In this document: piece by piece, positions 41,388-50,000 of the stretch
How the letters are laid out: every line of letters starts with the position of its first letter
Position numbering within the stretch: position 1 is the stretch's first letter
Assembly: GCF_006740685.1 (NCBI RefSeq)
Contig: NZ_CP035425.1
Coordinates: 783,687 to 847,686, forward strand
Length of the DNA: 64,000 nucleotides
Direction: 5' to 3'
Origin: Candidatus Nitrosopumilus sp. SW
GTDB taxonomy: Archaea; Thermoproteota; Nitrososphaeria; Nitrososphaerales; Nitrosopumilaceae
Notes under the pieces: generated by a model
Told to the model about the DNA's origin: nothing
The model's database searches: none
What the model saw: only the letters and a program-made list of their open reading frames with translations
Translations under genes and position numbers: made by a program

Positions 41388-42833
41388 ATGAAAAAGGAAC
41401 TATCCTTTGCATTAAACTATGCATTAAACAAAGGATTCCAGATTCATCCAGATGCTTTTAAAATCTTAGAAAATGTAGATGTGAAAAAACTAGAGAAAAT
41501 AATAAAGGAAATTGTTAGAGAGAAAACAAAACAGAAATTATTTCAAATCAACCAAGATGATTTAGAGACATATCTTGGAATCAAGGATGACCCATCATTA
41601 GAAAATGAAGTCAAGGTTTTGTTGGATCCAACAGATAAGATAACTACTGGTGAGGGAGTAAAGGGGTATAACGCATTATTTTCTAGTAGATTTAACAAAC
41701 TAAAACGAATAATTTCAGACAGACCAGAGGCTCGAATGTTAAAGTCTCTAACTTTTGTCAAAAATGAAAGATCAAAGGATGACATGTATGTTTGTGGTTT
41801 AGTGACTACAAGAAATAGTGAGAGAAATGTCACAAAATTGGTTTTGGAGGACCCATCAGGCTCATTTGAAGGGATAATCTTTGATAATGAGCTGCAAAAA
41901 ACAGCAGATACGCTTCTAGCAGACCAATTTATCATGGCAAGAGTTAGTGTAGGGAAAAATTCAGGATTCATAATAAAAGATTTGATTTTACCTGATATTC
42001 CTGATCAGGCCACAAACAAGTCTGAATCAGAAGCATATGCTGTATTTCTGTCTGATTTACATATTGGAAGTAAGTACTTCATGGAAGAAGAACTAACAGA
42101 ATTCATTTCTTGGATATCTAGTCCAGACCCTACTGCAAGAAAAATTCGATTTATCTTAATTGGTGGAGATGTAGTTGATGGGGTCGGAATATACCCAAAT
42201 CAGAATAAAGAATTGGTTTGTCAAACCATAGAAGAACAGCTCAAAAAAGTTGAAGGTTTGATTGACCAAATTCCAAAAAATATCAAAATTATCATAATGC
42301 CTGGAAACCATGATCCTGGAAGGAGGGCACTTCCTCAACCAGCAATACCAAAAAAATACAATTCTGGATTATGGGATAGAGAAAATGTCATAATGGTTGG
42401 AAATCCAGCTGTCGTCTCATTAAATGGTGTGAAAGTAATGATGTTTCATGGGCAAAGTATTGATGATATTGTAAAGACAACTCCAGGCCTCAGTTACGAC
42501 AAACCAACAAATGTGATGAAGCATCTTCTTAGGGCAAGACACCTGAGTCCAATTTACGGTAGTCAGACTCCGATTGCTCCTGAAATGCAAGATTTGATGG
42601 TCATTGAGGATATTCCAGATATTTTTCATGTAGGTCATGTCCACAAGGCCCAATTAGACATGTACAAGGGTATTTTGTTAGTTAATTCAGGCTCTTGGCA
42701 AAAACAGACACCATTTCAGGCAAGTGTTGGAATGACACCAAATCCTGGAATTGCTTTGTTAGTAAATTTGAAGACTTTTCAGGTTTTCCACCAAAATTAC
42801 AATTCTAATCTAGACAATATCTTGCAAAGTTAG
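41388..42833 (+). CDS. polB: DNA polymerase D small subunit DP1 (exonuclease subunit)
   Basis: A 481-residue DP1: the N-terminal helical region, an OB-fold (about residues 110-205), and a calcineurin-like phosphoesterase domain carrying the 3'-5' exonuclease. Metal-binding motifs in order are DLHIGS, GGDVVDG, MPGNHDPGRR, FHGQS and VGHVHKAQ; none is missing. It pairs with DP2 (47092-50469). The gene converges with cdc6 with a 24-bp overlap. Placement one gene from the candidate origin is typical in archaea that use polymerase D. Confidence 0.95.
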   Translation: MKKELSFALNYALNKGFQIHPDAFKILENVDVKKLEKIIKEIVREKTKQKLFQINQDDLETYLGIKDDPSLENEVKVLLDPTDKITTGEGVKGYNALFSSRFNKLKRIISDRPEARMLKSLTFVKNERSKDDMYVCGLVTTRNSERNVTKLVLEDPSGSFEGIIFDNELQKTADTLLADQFIMARVSVGKNSGFIIKDLILPDIPDQATNKSESEAYAVFLSDLHIGSKYFMEEELTEFISWISSPDPTARKIRFILIGGDVVDGVGIYPNQNKELVCQTIEEQLKKVEGLIDQIPKNIKIIIMPGNHDPGRRALPQPAIPKKYNSGLWDRENVIMVGNPAVVSLNGVKVMMFHGQSIDDIVKTTPGLSYDKPTNVMKHLLRARHLSPIYGSQTPIAPEMQDLMVIEDIPDIFHVGHVHKAQLDMYKGILLVNSGSWQKQTPFQASVGMTPNPGIALLVNLKTFQVFHQNYNSNLDNILQS

Positions 42834-44012
42834 ATCATCTTTGAAGGTTTTTTTTATCATTTCAGTGGAAACTGTTAGTTTGTATTTTTTTGTTCTACCA
42901 TGAATTCCTTGATGGACAAGTCTTCCAGAGATTATTCCAGAAAGTTCGATCTCACTAAGCATTTGGGTGATTCTTCTTTGTGTCAGTTCATCTCGTCCTA
43001 CTACCTTACAGAGGTTTTTGTATGATGAGTAGATTTCCCCAGTAGATGAACCGTTTGCTTTCATTATAGCAAGTATGACTAGTTTTTCGTGGAGAGGATA
43101 TGATTTGAGAGATGTTTCTTCTTTGTTTTCTTCAATTTTTTGAGAGGCGTCCCTAACATGAATTTCAGTGACTTTATCTGATTGTTGTCTTTCAGCTAAT
43201 TCTCCTGCAACCCTAATCAAATCAATTGCTCGCCTTGCATCGCCATGCTCTCCGCCAGCTAGGGCAGCACATAGGTTCAGGGCAGATTCATCCACAGAAT
43301 CAACCTCAAATGCTTCTGATATTCTCTCCTCTAGAATCTTCTTTATTTGTTCAACATTATAATTTGTAAATACAATCTCTTCCTCACCCAGACTGCTGAT
43401 CACCCTAGGATCTAGTTTTTCTTTGAATGTAAGGTCATTTGATATTCCAATCAAAGTCAGCGAACCAGTATCAAGGCTCTCATTTGCTCTAGTTAATTGA
43501 TAGAGGATGTCCTTTCCAGTTTTTGATACTAATTCAGCTAGATAATCAATTTCATCAATTACAAAGACCACATTGGTTTTTTCTTGATCAATATTGTTTA
43601 GGATTCTTTTGAATACCTCACTAATAGCCAAACCAGTTGAGGGTAATTCTTTATCATTTAGGCCTAATTGACGCCCAAAACTAACCAATAATCCATAAAG
43701 TGTTGTCTCTTTTTTTGCATTTGAATAGATTAGTTTTATTGGAAAATTTGATTTTTCAACTCTCTCTTGGATTTTTGAGATGACTTTTTTGACGACAAGT
43801 GTTTTACCAGTACCAGGTTTACCATAGACAAGAAGGTTTGACGGTCTTGATTGTTTGAGAATTGGTAAGAGAGATTGGGTAACCTGTTCTTGTTCATTAT
43901 TTCTATGTTGGATGGTTTTTGGGATATAGGTAAAATGAAGGATTTCTCTATTTTTGATAATTGATTTTCCAGATTCAGCTGCGTCTAACAATCTATCAAT
44001 CGGATCTGACAT
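42810..44012 (-). CDS. cdc6: Orc1/Cdc6 replication initiator
   Basis: A 400-residue AAA+ origin-binding protein from the ATG at 44012 (MSDPIDRLLDAAESGKSIIK). Walker A is YGKPGTGKT, Walker B is VFVIDEIDYL, sensor 1 is LIGISND, and a C-terminal winged helix (about residues 320-395) binds ORB sites. A GTG six bases upstream is possible. An ORB-like box overlaps the codons just before the start (44017-44032), so initiator binding there could also repress the gene. Confidence 0.95.
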   Translation of the reverse strand: MSDPIDRLLDAAESGKSIIKNREILHFTYIPKTIQHRNNEQEQVTQSLLPILKQSRPSNLLVYGKPGTGKTLVVKKVISKIQERVEKSNFPIKLIYSNAKKETTLYGLLVSFGRQLGLNDKELPSTGLAISEVFKRILNNIDQEKTNVVFVIDEIDYLAELVSKTGKDILYQLTRANESLDTGSLTLIGISNDLTFKEKLDPRVISSLGEEEIVFTNYNVEQIKKILEERISEAFEVDSVDESALNLCAALAGGEHGDARRAIDLIRVAGELAERQQSDKVTEIHVRDASQKIEENKEETSLKSYPLHEKLVILAIMKANGSSTGEIYSSYKNLCKVVGRDELTQRRITQMLSEIELSGIISGRLVHQGIHGRTKKYKLTVSTEMIKKTFKDDLTLQDIV

Positions 44013-44016
44013 ACTC

Positions 44017-44032
44017 ACACACCTTTGTTTCC
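44017..44032 (-). promoter_or_regulatory. ORB-like box 1
   Basis: Minus strand reads GGAAACAAAGGTGTGT, identical to the inverted copy at 44166-44181. It overlaps the cdc6 start region. Confidence 0.75.
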
Positions 44033-44165
44033 TATCAATATCATCATATCCATATCTGAATTAAGAGAGTATAGAATAGAATAGTAATTGTAGTTTAGTT
44101 TGTAATTAATTATTTTTAGTTAGTTTTTGTTTTTTCTCAAAAAAAAAATTAAGAAAAAGAAGAGT

Positions 44166-44181
44166 GGAAACAAAGGTGTGT
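44166..44181 (+). promoter_or_regulatory. ORB-like box 2
   Basis: GGAAACAAAGGTGTGT in plus orientation, preceded by AGT so that the extended match is AGTGGAAACAAAGGTGTG. It marks the right side of the AT-rich element. Confidence 0.78.
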
Positions 44182-44246
44182 GGGTTGGTTCATAAGTTAA
44201 CAGACTGTTAACATGATGTTAAGAAAATACCCAAAAAGGTTATTTT

Positions 44247-44271
44247 GACCCCTTAATTTCCATTCCAGGCG
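44247..44271 (-). promoter_or_regulatory. ORB-like box 3
   Basis: The minus strand reads CCTGGAATGGAAATTAAGGG GT-type sequence, sharing TGGAAA and the G-string with the other boxes. It lies 66 bases right of box 2. Confidence 0.75.
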
Positions 44272-44308
44272 TTAAGATCGATGTTAACACTGTGAATATC
44301 TCAAATCT

Positions 44309-44333
44309 AACCCCTTTATTTCCACTCCAGGCA
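44309..44333 (-). promoter_or_regulatory. ORB-like box 4
   Basis: Minus strand reads CCTGGAGTGGAAATAAAGGG GT-type sequence, nearly identical to box 3 over 22 bases. The pair is spaced 62 bases apart, close to six helical turns, in the same orientation. Confidence 0.75.
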
Positions 44334-44490
44334 TGATTAATTTCTAATTTAGGGGGCTTAATTATGGTTAATTGTTAATAACAAAAAAATGGTTAGGCGT
44401 GACTTAGGCAGTCAACGTTAACAAACCATTTAGTTAACAAAATTTCGCGGATCATTTGAACTGTTAACATCAGATCGATTAGATCCTAAC

Positions 44491-44877
44491 ATGGCCAAAA
44501 AACGTATTCGTATAGATATGGAAGACTCTGACGGTGCACGTTATGATATCAAACTTGAAGGTAATGTAACCAGAGATAAAGTCTTGAAAATATTTGAAAT
44601 GATGGATTTGATGAATATTGAAGAAGAACAAGAGACAACAAACATAGATTCTGTAGGCTCTAAAATTTGGCATATTGTGGATAAATTCTTCCCTATGGGC
44701 AAATTCACATCTACTAACATTCTTGAAAAATACGAAGATGAATTCAATGAACCTATCAAACTTAGTGTAATTTCGACATACCTCTCAAGATTTTCATCAA
44801 AAGGCAGGGTGGATAGGATTAGAAATGGTAGAGAATGGACCTATCAAACCATAAAAATCGGCCAAAAACAACACTAA
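44491..44877 (+). CDS. origin-adjacent winged-helix protein
   Basis: A 128-residue basic protein. The N-terminal ~50 residues (RIRIDMEDSDGARYDIKLEG, then KVLKIFEMMDLMN) are strand-helix, and residues 60-120 are a winged helix (GSKIWHIVDKFFPMGKFTST, SVISTYLSRFSSKGRVDRIR, GREWTYQTI wing). The family is not recognised. It begins 23 bases after the last GTTAAC and about 160 bases from the last ORB, so a role in origin regulation is possible. WhiP of Sulfolobus is a precedent for a winged-helix origin protein, but no relation was established. Confidence 0.75.
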   Translation: MAKKRIRIDMEDSDGARYDIKLEGNVTRDKVLKIFEMMDLMNIEEEQETTNIDSVGSKIWHIVDKFFPMGKFTSTNILEKYEDEFNEPIKLSVISTYLSRFSSKGRVDRIRNGREWTYQTIKIGQKQH

Positions 44878-44882
44878 ATTAA

Positions 44883-45044
44883 TCAAGAAATAGTGATTTT
44901 TCTCACAATTAGACGGTCTTTCCCAAGTATTAATTTGACATATTCACCTTTTTGGATGTCCATATACTTTCTAAACTGTTTTGGAATGGAAATGGTTCCA
45001 GCTGATGTAATTTTTACCAAGACCTCGTTTTCCTGAATGGACAT
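44883..45044 (-). CDS. AbrB/SpoVT-type small DNA-binding protein
   Basis: A 53-residue frame, ATG at 45044 to TGA at 44883. The sequence contains VKITSAGTISIPKQFRKYMD followed by GEYVKLILGKDRLIVRKI, matching the AbrB/MazE swapped-hairpin fold (xxITxxGxIxIPxxxR then V). As a dimer it would bind DNA; as a MazE-like antitoxin it would need a toxin, and none lies adjacent. It converges with the origin-adjacent winged-helix gene (five bases apart). Confidence 0.8.
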   Translation of the reverse strand: MSIQENEVLVKITSAGTISIPKQFRKYMDIQKGEYVKLILGKDRLIVRKITIS

Positions 45045-45170
45045 ATTATGACTATAAATTAATAATATATATAATTTAATAAATTATGTTGATTATAATT
45101 GATAATAAAAAACTACTTTTTTTGCCTAAAATTAAATAAAATGACTTTGAAAAAACTTGAAAGATATCTT

Positions 45171-45773
45171 TTAGGCAACAGTTGGGTTTACTTCAACTTC
45201 TTCAACCTTTGCCATTCCCTTTTCAGTAATGGAATATGTATATGGTTTAGTTTCAGTATTTCTTTCAACAAGACCCTCTTCAAATAACTTCTTCATTAAC
45301 CTTGAAGTGTGCTCTCTACTCTTCTTTAATGTGACTTGTATGTCACGTGATGTCATAGCTTTGTTTGTGATTAGATGCAACACATAGTTGGTAGGATTTG
45401 TGTGCTCAATATTGGGAATTTTAGGCGTGGGAACTGGTTTTTCAGGAACTTTTTCAGACTCTTGTGATATTGTGACTTCCTTTTCTTGGACTTCATTTTT
45501 TGCTAATTTTTCTAAGAACTGCTTTAACTCTAAATTTGGATCCTCTGTTTTTTGCTCAATTCCCTGTATTTCTAATGCATCTAGGCGTATTTTCATGTCA
45601 ATTAACTGCCTTTCATAATATTCTAAACGCTCAGACTGTGATGCATCAACCATGTCACTTTTTGATTTTATGAATGGGCGAATCTTATAGTATCCATACA
45701 AACCTCCTAAACCTATAATGAAGGCCAATATCACACCCAAAATCACTTCTGGGTCAGGAATCTCAACTAACAT
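45171..45773 (-). CDS. membrane-anchored MarR-like winged-helix protein
   Basis: A 200-residue protein starting MLVEIPDPEV. Residues about 8-30 are a membrane span (VILGVILAFIIGLGGLYGYY), then a basic stretch, a coiled coil (about 48-75), a proline-rich linker (VPEKPVPTPKIPNIE), and a C-terminal winged helix of MarR type (about residues 130-195; SRDIQVTLKKSREHTSRLMK, GLVERNTETKPYTYSI). There is no extracellular domain to speak of. The DNA-binding end probably faces the cytoplasm, tethering DNA near the origin to the membrane; this is an inference. Confidence 0.75.
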   Translation of the reverse strand: MLVEIPDPEVILGVILAFIIGLGGLYGYYKIRPFIKSKSDMVDASQSERLEYYERQLIDMKIRLDALEIQGIEQKTEDPNLELKQFLEKLAKNEVQEKEVTISQESEKVPEKPVPTPKIPNIEHTNPTNYVLHLITNKAMTSRDIQVTLKKSREHTSRLMKKLFEEGLVERNTETKPYTYSITEKGMAKVEEVEVNPTVA

Positions 45774-45898
45774 CACAAATTTTATGCCTATATTGTGATT
45801 TATCGTGATAGACCAACATTATTTCACACTTTAGATTAACAAACTCACACAATTATCACAATCAATCAAATCAACTGAACTAAAGAATTATCACAACA
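45770..45898. promoter_or_regulatory. cluster of ATCACA/TGTGAT motifs
   Basis: ATCACAA, TTGTGAT, ATCGTGATA, TTATCACAATC, TTATCACAACATCACAT and similar sites crowd this 130-bp gap between two regulator genes, and TATCACACTAAT occurs twice just inside the next gene. The opposing copies (e.g. ATTGTGATTTATCGTGATA) suggest binding of a dimeric regulator. This could autoregulate the flanking genes. Confidence 0.4.
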
Positions 45899-46261
45899 TC
45901 ACATACTACATGCCTGCCTAACGAGCCTATCTATCACACTAATGACCTCTTCCTCTCTTTCTGGGAATATATCACTCTCATTTATCACACTAATCTGCTC
46001 AGATAACTTGGATATCACATCAATATCATCAGGTAAAATGATGCCTAAACCGCGTAAAAGTATGATTGAATAGAATAATGAGACTAATTTCTCCCTAGAC
46101 TGCCCAACTTGCCTATAATACGCACCTTTTGAAATTGAAAACTCTGACTCAAGGAGATTCTTCTGATTTAAAATAATTTCAATTTGTCGCTCTGTAAACA
46201 AAGATTTTTTGATAATTTTCTTAATTATATTGTTAAAATTAGATCCTTCAAACTCCGACAT
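45899..46261 (-). CDS. HTH-like small protein of unknown family
   Basis: A 120-residue helical protein. LFTERQIEIILNQKNLLESE followed by FSISKGAYYRQVGQSREKL reads like a sigma-region-4/LuxR-type HTH with an interrupted turn. The C-terminal half (LFYSIILLRGLGIILPDDID) is helical and hydrophobic and may dimerise. It is divergent from GGGP synthase and the third small DNA-binding-like gene of the cluster on this strand. Confidence 0.55.
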   Translation of the reverse strand: MSEFEGSNFNNIIKKIIKKSLFTERQIEIILNQKNLLESEFSISKGAYYRQVGQSREKLVSLFYSIILLRGLGIILPDDIDVISKLSEQISVINESDIFPEREEEVISVIDRLVRQACSM

Positions 46262-46264
46262 AGC

Positions 46265-46280
46265 TATACAAATCTGTATA
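46265..46280. promoter_or_regulatory. inverted repeat TATACA-AATC-TGTATA
   Basis: Perfect six-base arms with four-base spacer lie just upstream of the HTH-like gene and 47 bases before GGGP synthase. It may work as a TATA-overlapping operator in this divergent promoter. Confidence 0.4.
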
Positions 46281-46326
46281 ATGGCATTCCAATTAAACTT
46301 TAAAGAGCGACATACAAACCACTTCT

Positions 46327-47079
46327 ATGACTGGAAATAAAGTTGAAACATTCCTAAAATCAGAATTAAAAAAGAAAAATGCATTATTGTTTGTTCTAAT
46401 AGATTCAGAAGTATCAAATCTAGAGGCATCTGCTAAACTAGCAAAAGATGTTGAAAAGATTGGAGCGTCTGCAATCTTAGTTGGTGGCTCATCTGCTACA
46501 GATCAGATAGAGATGGCACAGGTGGTAAAAGGCATCAAAAAAGGCATCAAAATACCAATAATCCTGTTCCCTGGAAACGTTACAGGTGTTGTGCCTGACG
46601 CTGATGCCATCCTGTTTAGTTCCTTAATGAACTCTGAAAACCCATATTTTATCACACAAGCACAGGCCCTAGGGGCACCAAGTGTCCTGAAATTTGGTCT
46701 TGAACCTCTGCCTACTGCATATTTGGTGATAGGTGATGGTACAACTGCATGGTTTGTTGGCTCTGCAAGAGGAATTCCATTTGAAAAGCCCAAAATTGCT
46801 GCAGCATATGCACTCGCAGCCCAATTCCTTGGAATGAGATTTGTCTATCTTGAGGCAGGTTCTGGTGCAAAGTCTAGTGTTACTCCTGAGATGGTCAAGA
46901 CTGTAAGACACATGTTTAACGGATTTTTGATTGTAGGTGGTGGTATTAAGGATGTAAAGACTGCCCAAAATTTGGTAAAAGCAGGAGCTGACGCTCTAGT
47001 AATTGGTACTTTCCTTGAGAAAGGCGGTAGTCTCAAAAAACTCGAAGAAATAACAAAAGCAATTCAAAGAAGCAAGTAA
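46327..47079 (+). CDS. geranylgeranylglyceryl phosphate synthase
   Basis: A 250-residue TIM-barrel prenyltransferase that joins glycerol-1-phosphate to geranylgeranyl diphosphate, the first ether bond in archaeal lipids. Family motifs are VLIDSE near residue 22, GGSSATD, FPGNVTGVV, YLEAGSGAKSSV and the phosphate-binding VGGGIKD and AGADALVIGTFLE. It sits between the DNA-binding cassette and DP2, 12 bases before the DP2 start. Confidence 0.93.
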   Translation: MTGNKVETFLKSELKKKNALLFVLIDSEVSNLEASAKLAKDVEKIGASAILVGGSSATDQIEMAQVVKGIKKGIKIPIILFPGNVTGVVPDADAILFSSLMNSENPYFITQAQALGAPSVLKFGLEPLPTAYLVIGDGTTAWFVGSARGIPFEKPKIAAAYALAAQFLGMRFVYLEAGSGAKSSVTPEMVKTVRHMFNGFLIVGGGIKDVKTAQNLVKAGADALVIGTFLEKGGSLKKLEEITKAIQRSK

Positions 47080-47091
47080 TAGAACTCTATT

Positions 47092-50000
47092 ATGTCTGAA
47101 AACGACGCAATTTCTCGTATTAGTGGCATCAAAATGCCTGACTATTATCTTGATTACTATTCTAGCCTATCTACAGAAACATACTCTATTTTTGAAAATG
47201 CTGCTGCAGCAAAATCAAGTCTGGTTGACTCCTCAGGCATAATTGAGCCGAAAATCGCATTTGATCTGGCAGATCGTGTGGCAAAAATGCACGAAATTGA
47301 TATCGCTGAACCGCTTAGAGAACTTTTAAAAATTAACGGAAAAGAACTCTCTGCACTTATTCTTTCAAAAGAGATTGCACAAGGAAAATACTCCCTACCT
47401 GATTCTACATTAGAAGAAAAACTTGATCTGGCAGTTCGTGTTGGATTAGCAATTGTTACAGAAGGTGTCACCATTGCCCCTTTACAAGGAATTAGCGAGG
47501 TAAAAATAAAGAAAAACAAGGATGGTTCTGAATATCTATCAGTCTCTATTGCAGGTCCCATGCGTTCTGCTGGTGGAACAGAATCTGCCGTAACTATGCT
47601 AATAGCAGATCATGTCAGAAAGACTGCAGGATTATCAAAATTTCAAGCCAATTCTTTTGATGATGAAACTGGCCGATTTGTTGAAGAATTAAGAATCTAT
47701 GAAAGAGAAGCTAGTAGTTTTCAATTCCATATCTTAGATGAAGATATTGAACATGTGATTTCAAACCTACCAGTAGAACTAGACGGCGTAGATACGGACC
47801 CTTATGAAGTTGTAAATCATAAATCTATGACACGAATCAAAACCGATAGAGTAAGAGGAGGAGCTTTACGTGTTCTAAATGACGGTCTTATTGGAAGATC
47901 CAAAAAACTACTCAAAAGAATTGAAATGTACAATCTTGATGGTTGGGAGTGGTTAAATGATCTAAAAGGTGCTGTTCAGACTGGTGAAAAACAAGAGGAT
48001 GCTGCCACTAAAAGAATGCATGAAGTTATTACAGGCAGATCAGTCTTGTCCATGCCTAACAAACTAGGCGGATTTCGACTAAGATATGGCAGATCATGCA
48101 ATACTGGTTTTGCTGCAGTTGGAATACATCCTGTGATAGCTGAGATACTTGATCATACGATTGCAGTTGGAACTCAAATCAAAATTGACATCCCAGGAAA
48201 AGGCGCAACTGTAGCATTTGTTGATTCAATTGAAACCCCTGTAGTTCGTTTGAAAAACGGTAATGTTGTAAAAATCAGGGATGTGAAACATGGAATTGAA
48301 ATCAAAAATGATATTGAAAAAATACTTCACCTTGGAGATATTTTGATATCTTTTGGAGACTTCCTTGAAAACAATGCACAACTTGTTCCATCAGGATATG
48401 TAGAAGAATATTGGATAGAAGAATTAAAACAAAAAATCGAAAAATATGAGCCTGAAGATCAATATCTAACCCAATTTATCAACAAAATTCCAACAATAGA
48501 TGAAGCACTAAAAATCTCCATTGATTTTGATATGGCTCTTCACCCTCGCTATCTCTATTTTTGGGATAAGATATCTGCTAAAGAACTTGAGTCACTTTTG
48601 GAACCTAAAAAAATCAATGAAACATCAATCCAATATCCTACACAAATAAAGAAAATTCTTGAAAACTTAGGGACTCCACATGTAGTTGGAGATGATGGAA
48701 TTGTCCTTGAAAACATTGAAGCTAAAATCTTCTTTAATTTGTTATTTAGAGAACAACCCAAAATTGATGATTCTTCTGTTCCTCAAATAATTTCAAAATC
48801 TTCTGGAATTAGAATCAGAAATAAATTTTCTACATCTATTGGTGTGAGGATTGGAAGACCTGAGAAAGCAGCACCTAGACAGATGAAACCACCAACTCAT
48901 GTGTTGTTTCCTATTAATGATAAAGGAGGACCAACACGAGACCTTCTAAAGGCATCTAGAAATGAACACTTTTTCACTAATATTCACAACAGACATTGCA
49001 CTCAATGTAATATTCCATCAATTGGAATTAAATGCTCAAAATGTGGTACAAAAACAACTGTTACCTATAGATGCCCTCATTGTAGAGATACGCTTGAGGA
49101 GCCTTTTTGTGAGAAATGTAAACGAAACGCTCTAGCTTATTCTCATAAAGAATTTCCATTAAAATCAAAACTTCTTGAAGCTCAAGAAAAAATCCGTTTA
49201 CGTGCCCAAGAACCATTCAAAGGTGTTAAGGAACTAATCAGCCAAGATAAGATTGCTGAACCTCTAGAAAAGGGACTGGTTCGACAAAACTTTGGACTAA
49301 CAGTATTCAAAGATGGTACGGTTCGATTTGATGCAACAAATTCTCCTTTAACACAATTCAAACCATCATGGATTGGAACATCTATTGAGAAACTCAAGGA
49401 ATTAGGATATTCTCATGATATTGATGGTAATCCACTTGAAAACTCTGAACAGATAGTTGAACTTCGTATGCAAGATGTGATTATTCCATATGAGAGTGGG
49501 AGATATCTTGTTTCTATTTGTAAATACATTGATACACTTTTAGAAAAATTCTATGGAAAAACTGCATTCTATAATGTCAGTAATTCTGAGGAGTTAATTG
49601 GACATCTAATTATTGGTCTTGCTCCTCATACTTCAGTCGGAATTGTAGGTAGAATCATTGGGTACTCTGAAACTCATGTATGTTTTGCAACCCCAAACTG
49701 GCATTCTGCAAAAAGAAGAGATGCAGACGGTGATGCAGACTCTATAATGCTCCTCATGGATAGTCTTTTGAATTTCTCCAGACAATTCCTTTCAGATGCA
49801 ATAGGTGGATTAATGGATGCACCACTACTTGTTCAACCTCTTGTTTTGCCACATGAATCTCAACCACAGGCACACAATTTAGAAGTCACAAAATCACTTC
49901 CATTGGAATTCTTTGAATCAACATCACAACAAGTTAAAGCATCTGATATCTCATCAGTTGAGATAATCAAATCTAGACTTGAAACAGAAAGGCAGTTCTA

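Larger units (their letters stand above)
44017..44333. other. candidate chromosomal replication origin (oriC)
   Basis: The region upstream of cdc6 has four ORB-like boxes and an AT-rich stretch. Boxes at 44017-44032 and 44166-44181 are perfect inverted copies of GGAAACAAAGGTGTGT; between them, 44033-44165 is nearly all A/T, with poly-A and poly-T runs, as in a duplex-unwinding element. Two more boxes in minus orientation lie at 44247-44271 and 44309-44333. Known archaeal ORBs contain a core like GTGGAAACAAAGGGG, close to all four. The adjacent cdc6, DP1 and DP2 genes support the call. Confidence 0.8.
44196..44468. repeat. six GTTAAC sites including a 17-bp palindrome
   Basis: GTTAAC occurs at 44196, 44207, 44283, 44417, 44433 and 44463; the first two form the perfect palindrome GTTAACAGACTGTTAAC (44196-44212). 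Several related GTTAAG, GGTTAATTGTTAATAAC half-sites occur between. They cover the gap between the ORBs and the wHTH gene at 44491. A binding site family for that gene's product or another origin protein is likely. Confidence 0.55.

Noticed and set aside
44883-45044. MazE antitoxin of a MazEF toxin-antitoxin pair
   Set aside because: The AbrB/MazE fold is clear, but no adjacent toxin-like frame (MazF/PIN) exists, so a transcription-factor role is preferred.
45099-45287. 62-codon plus-strand open frame
   Set aside because: It overlaps the membrane-anchored winged-helix gene on the opposite strand and has a phenylalanine-rich, implausible translation.
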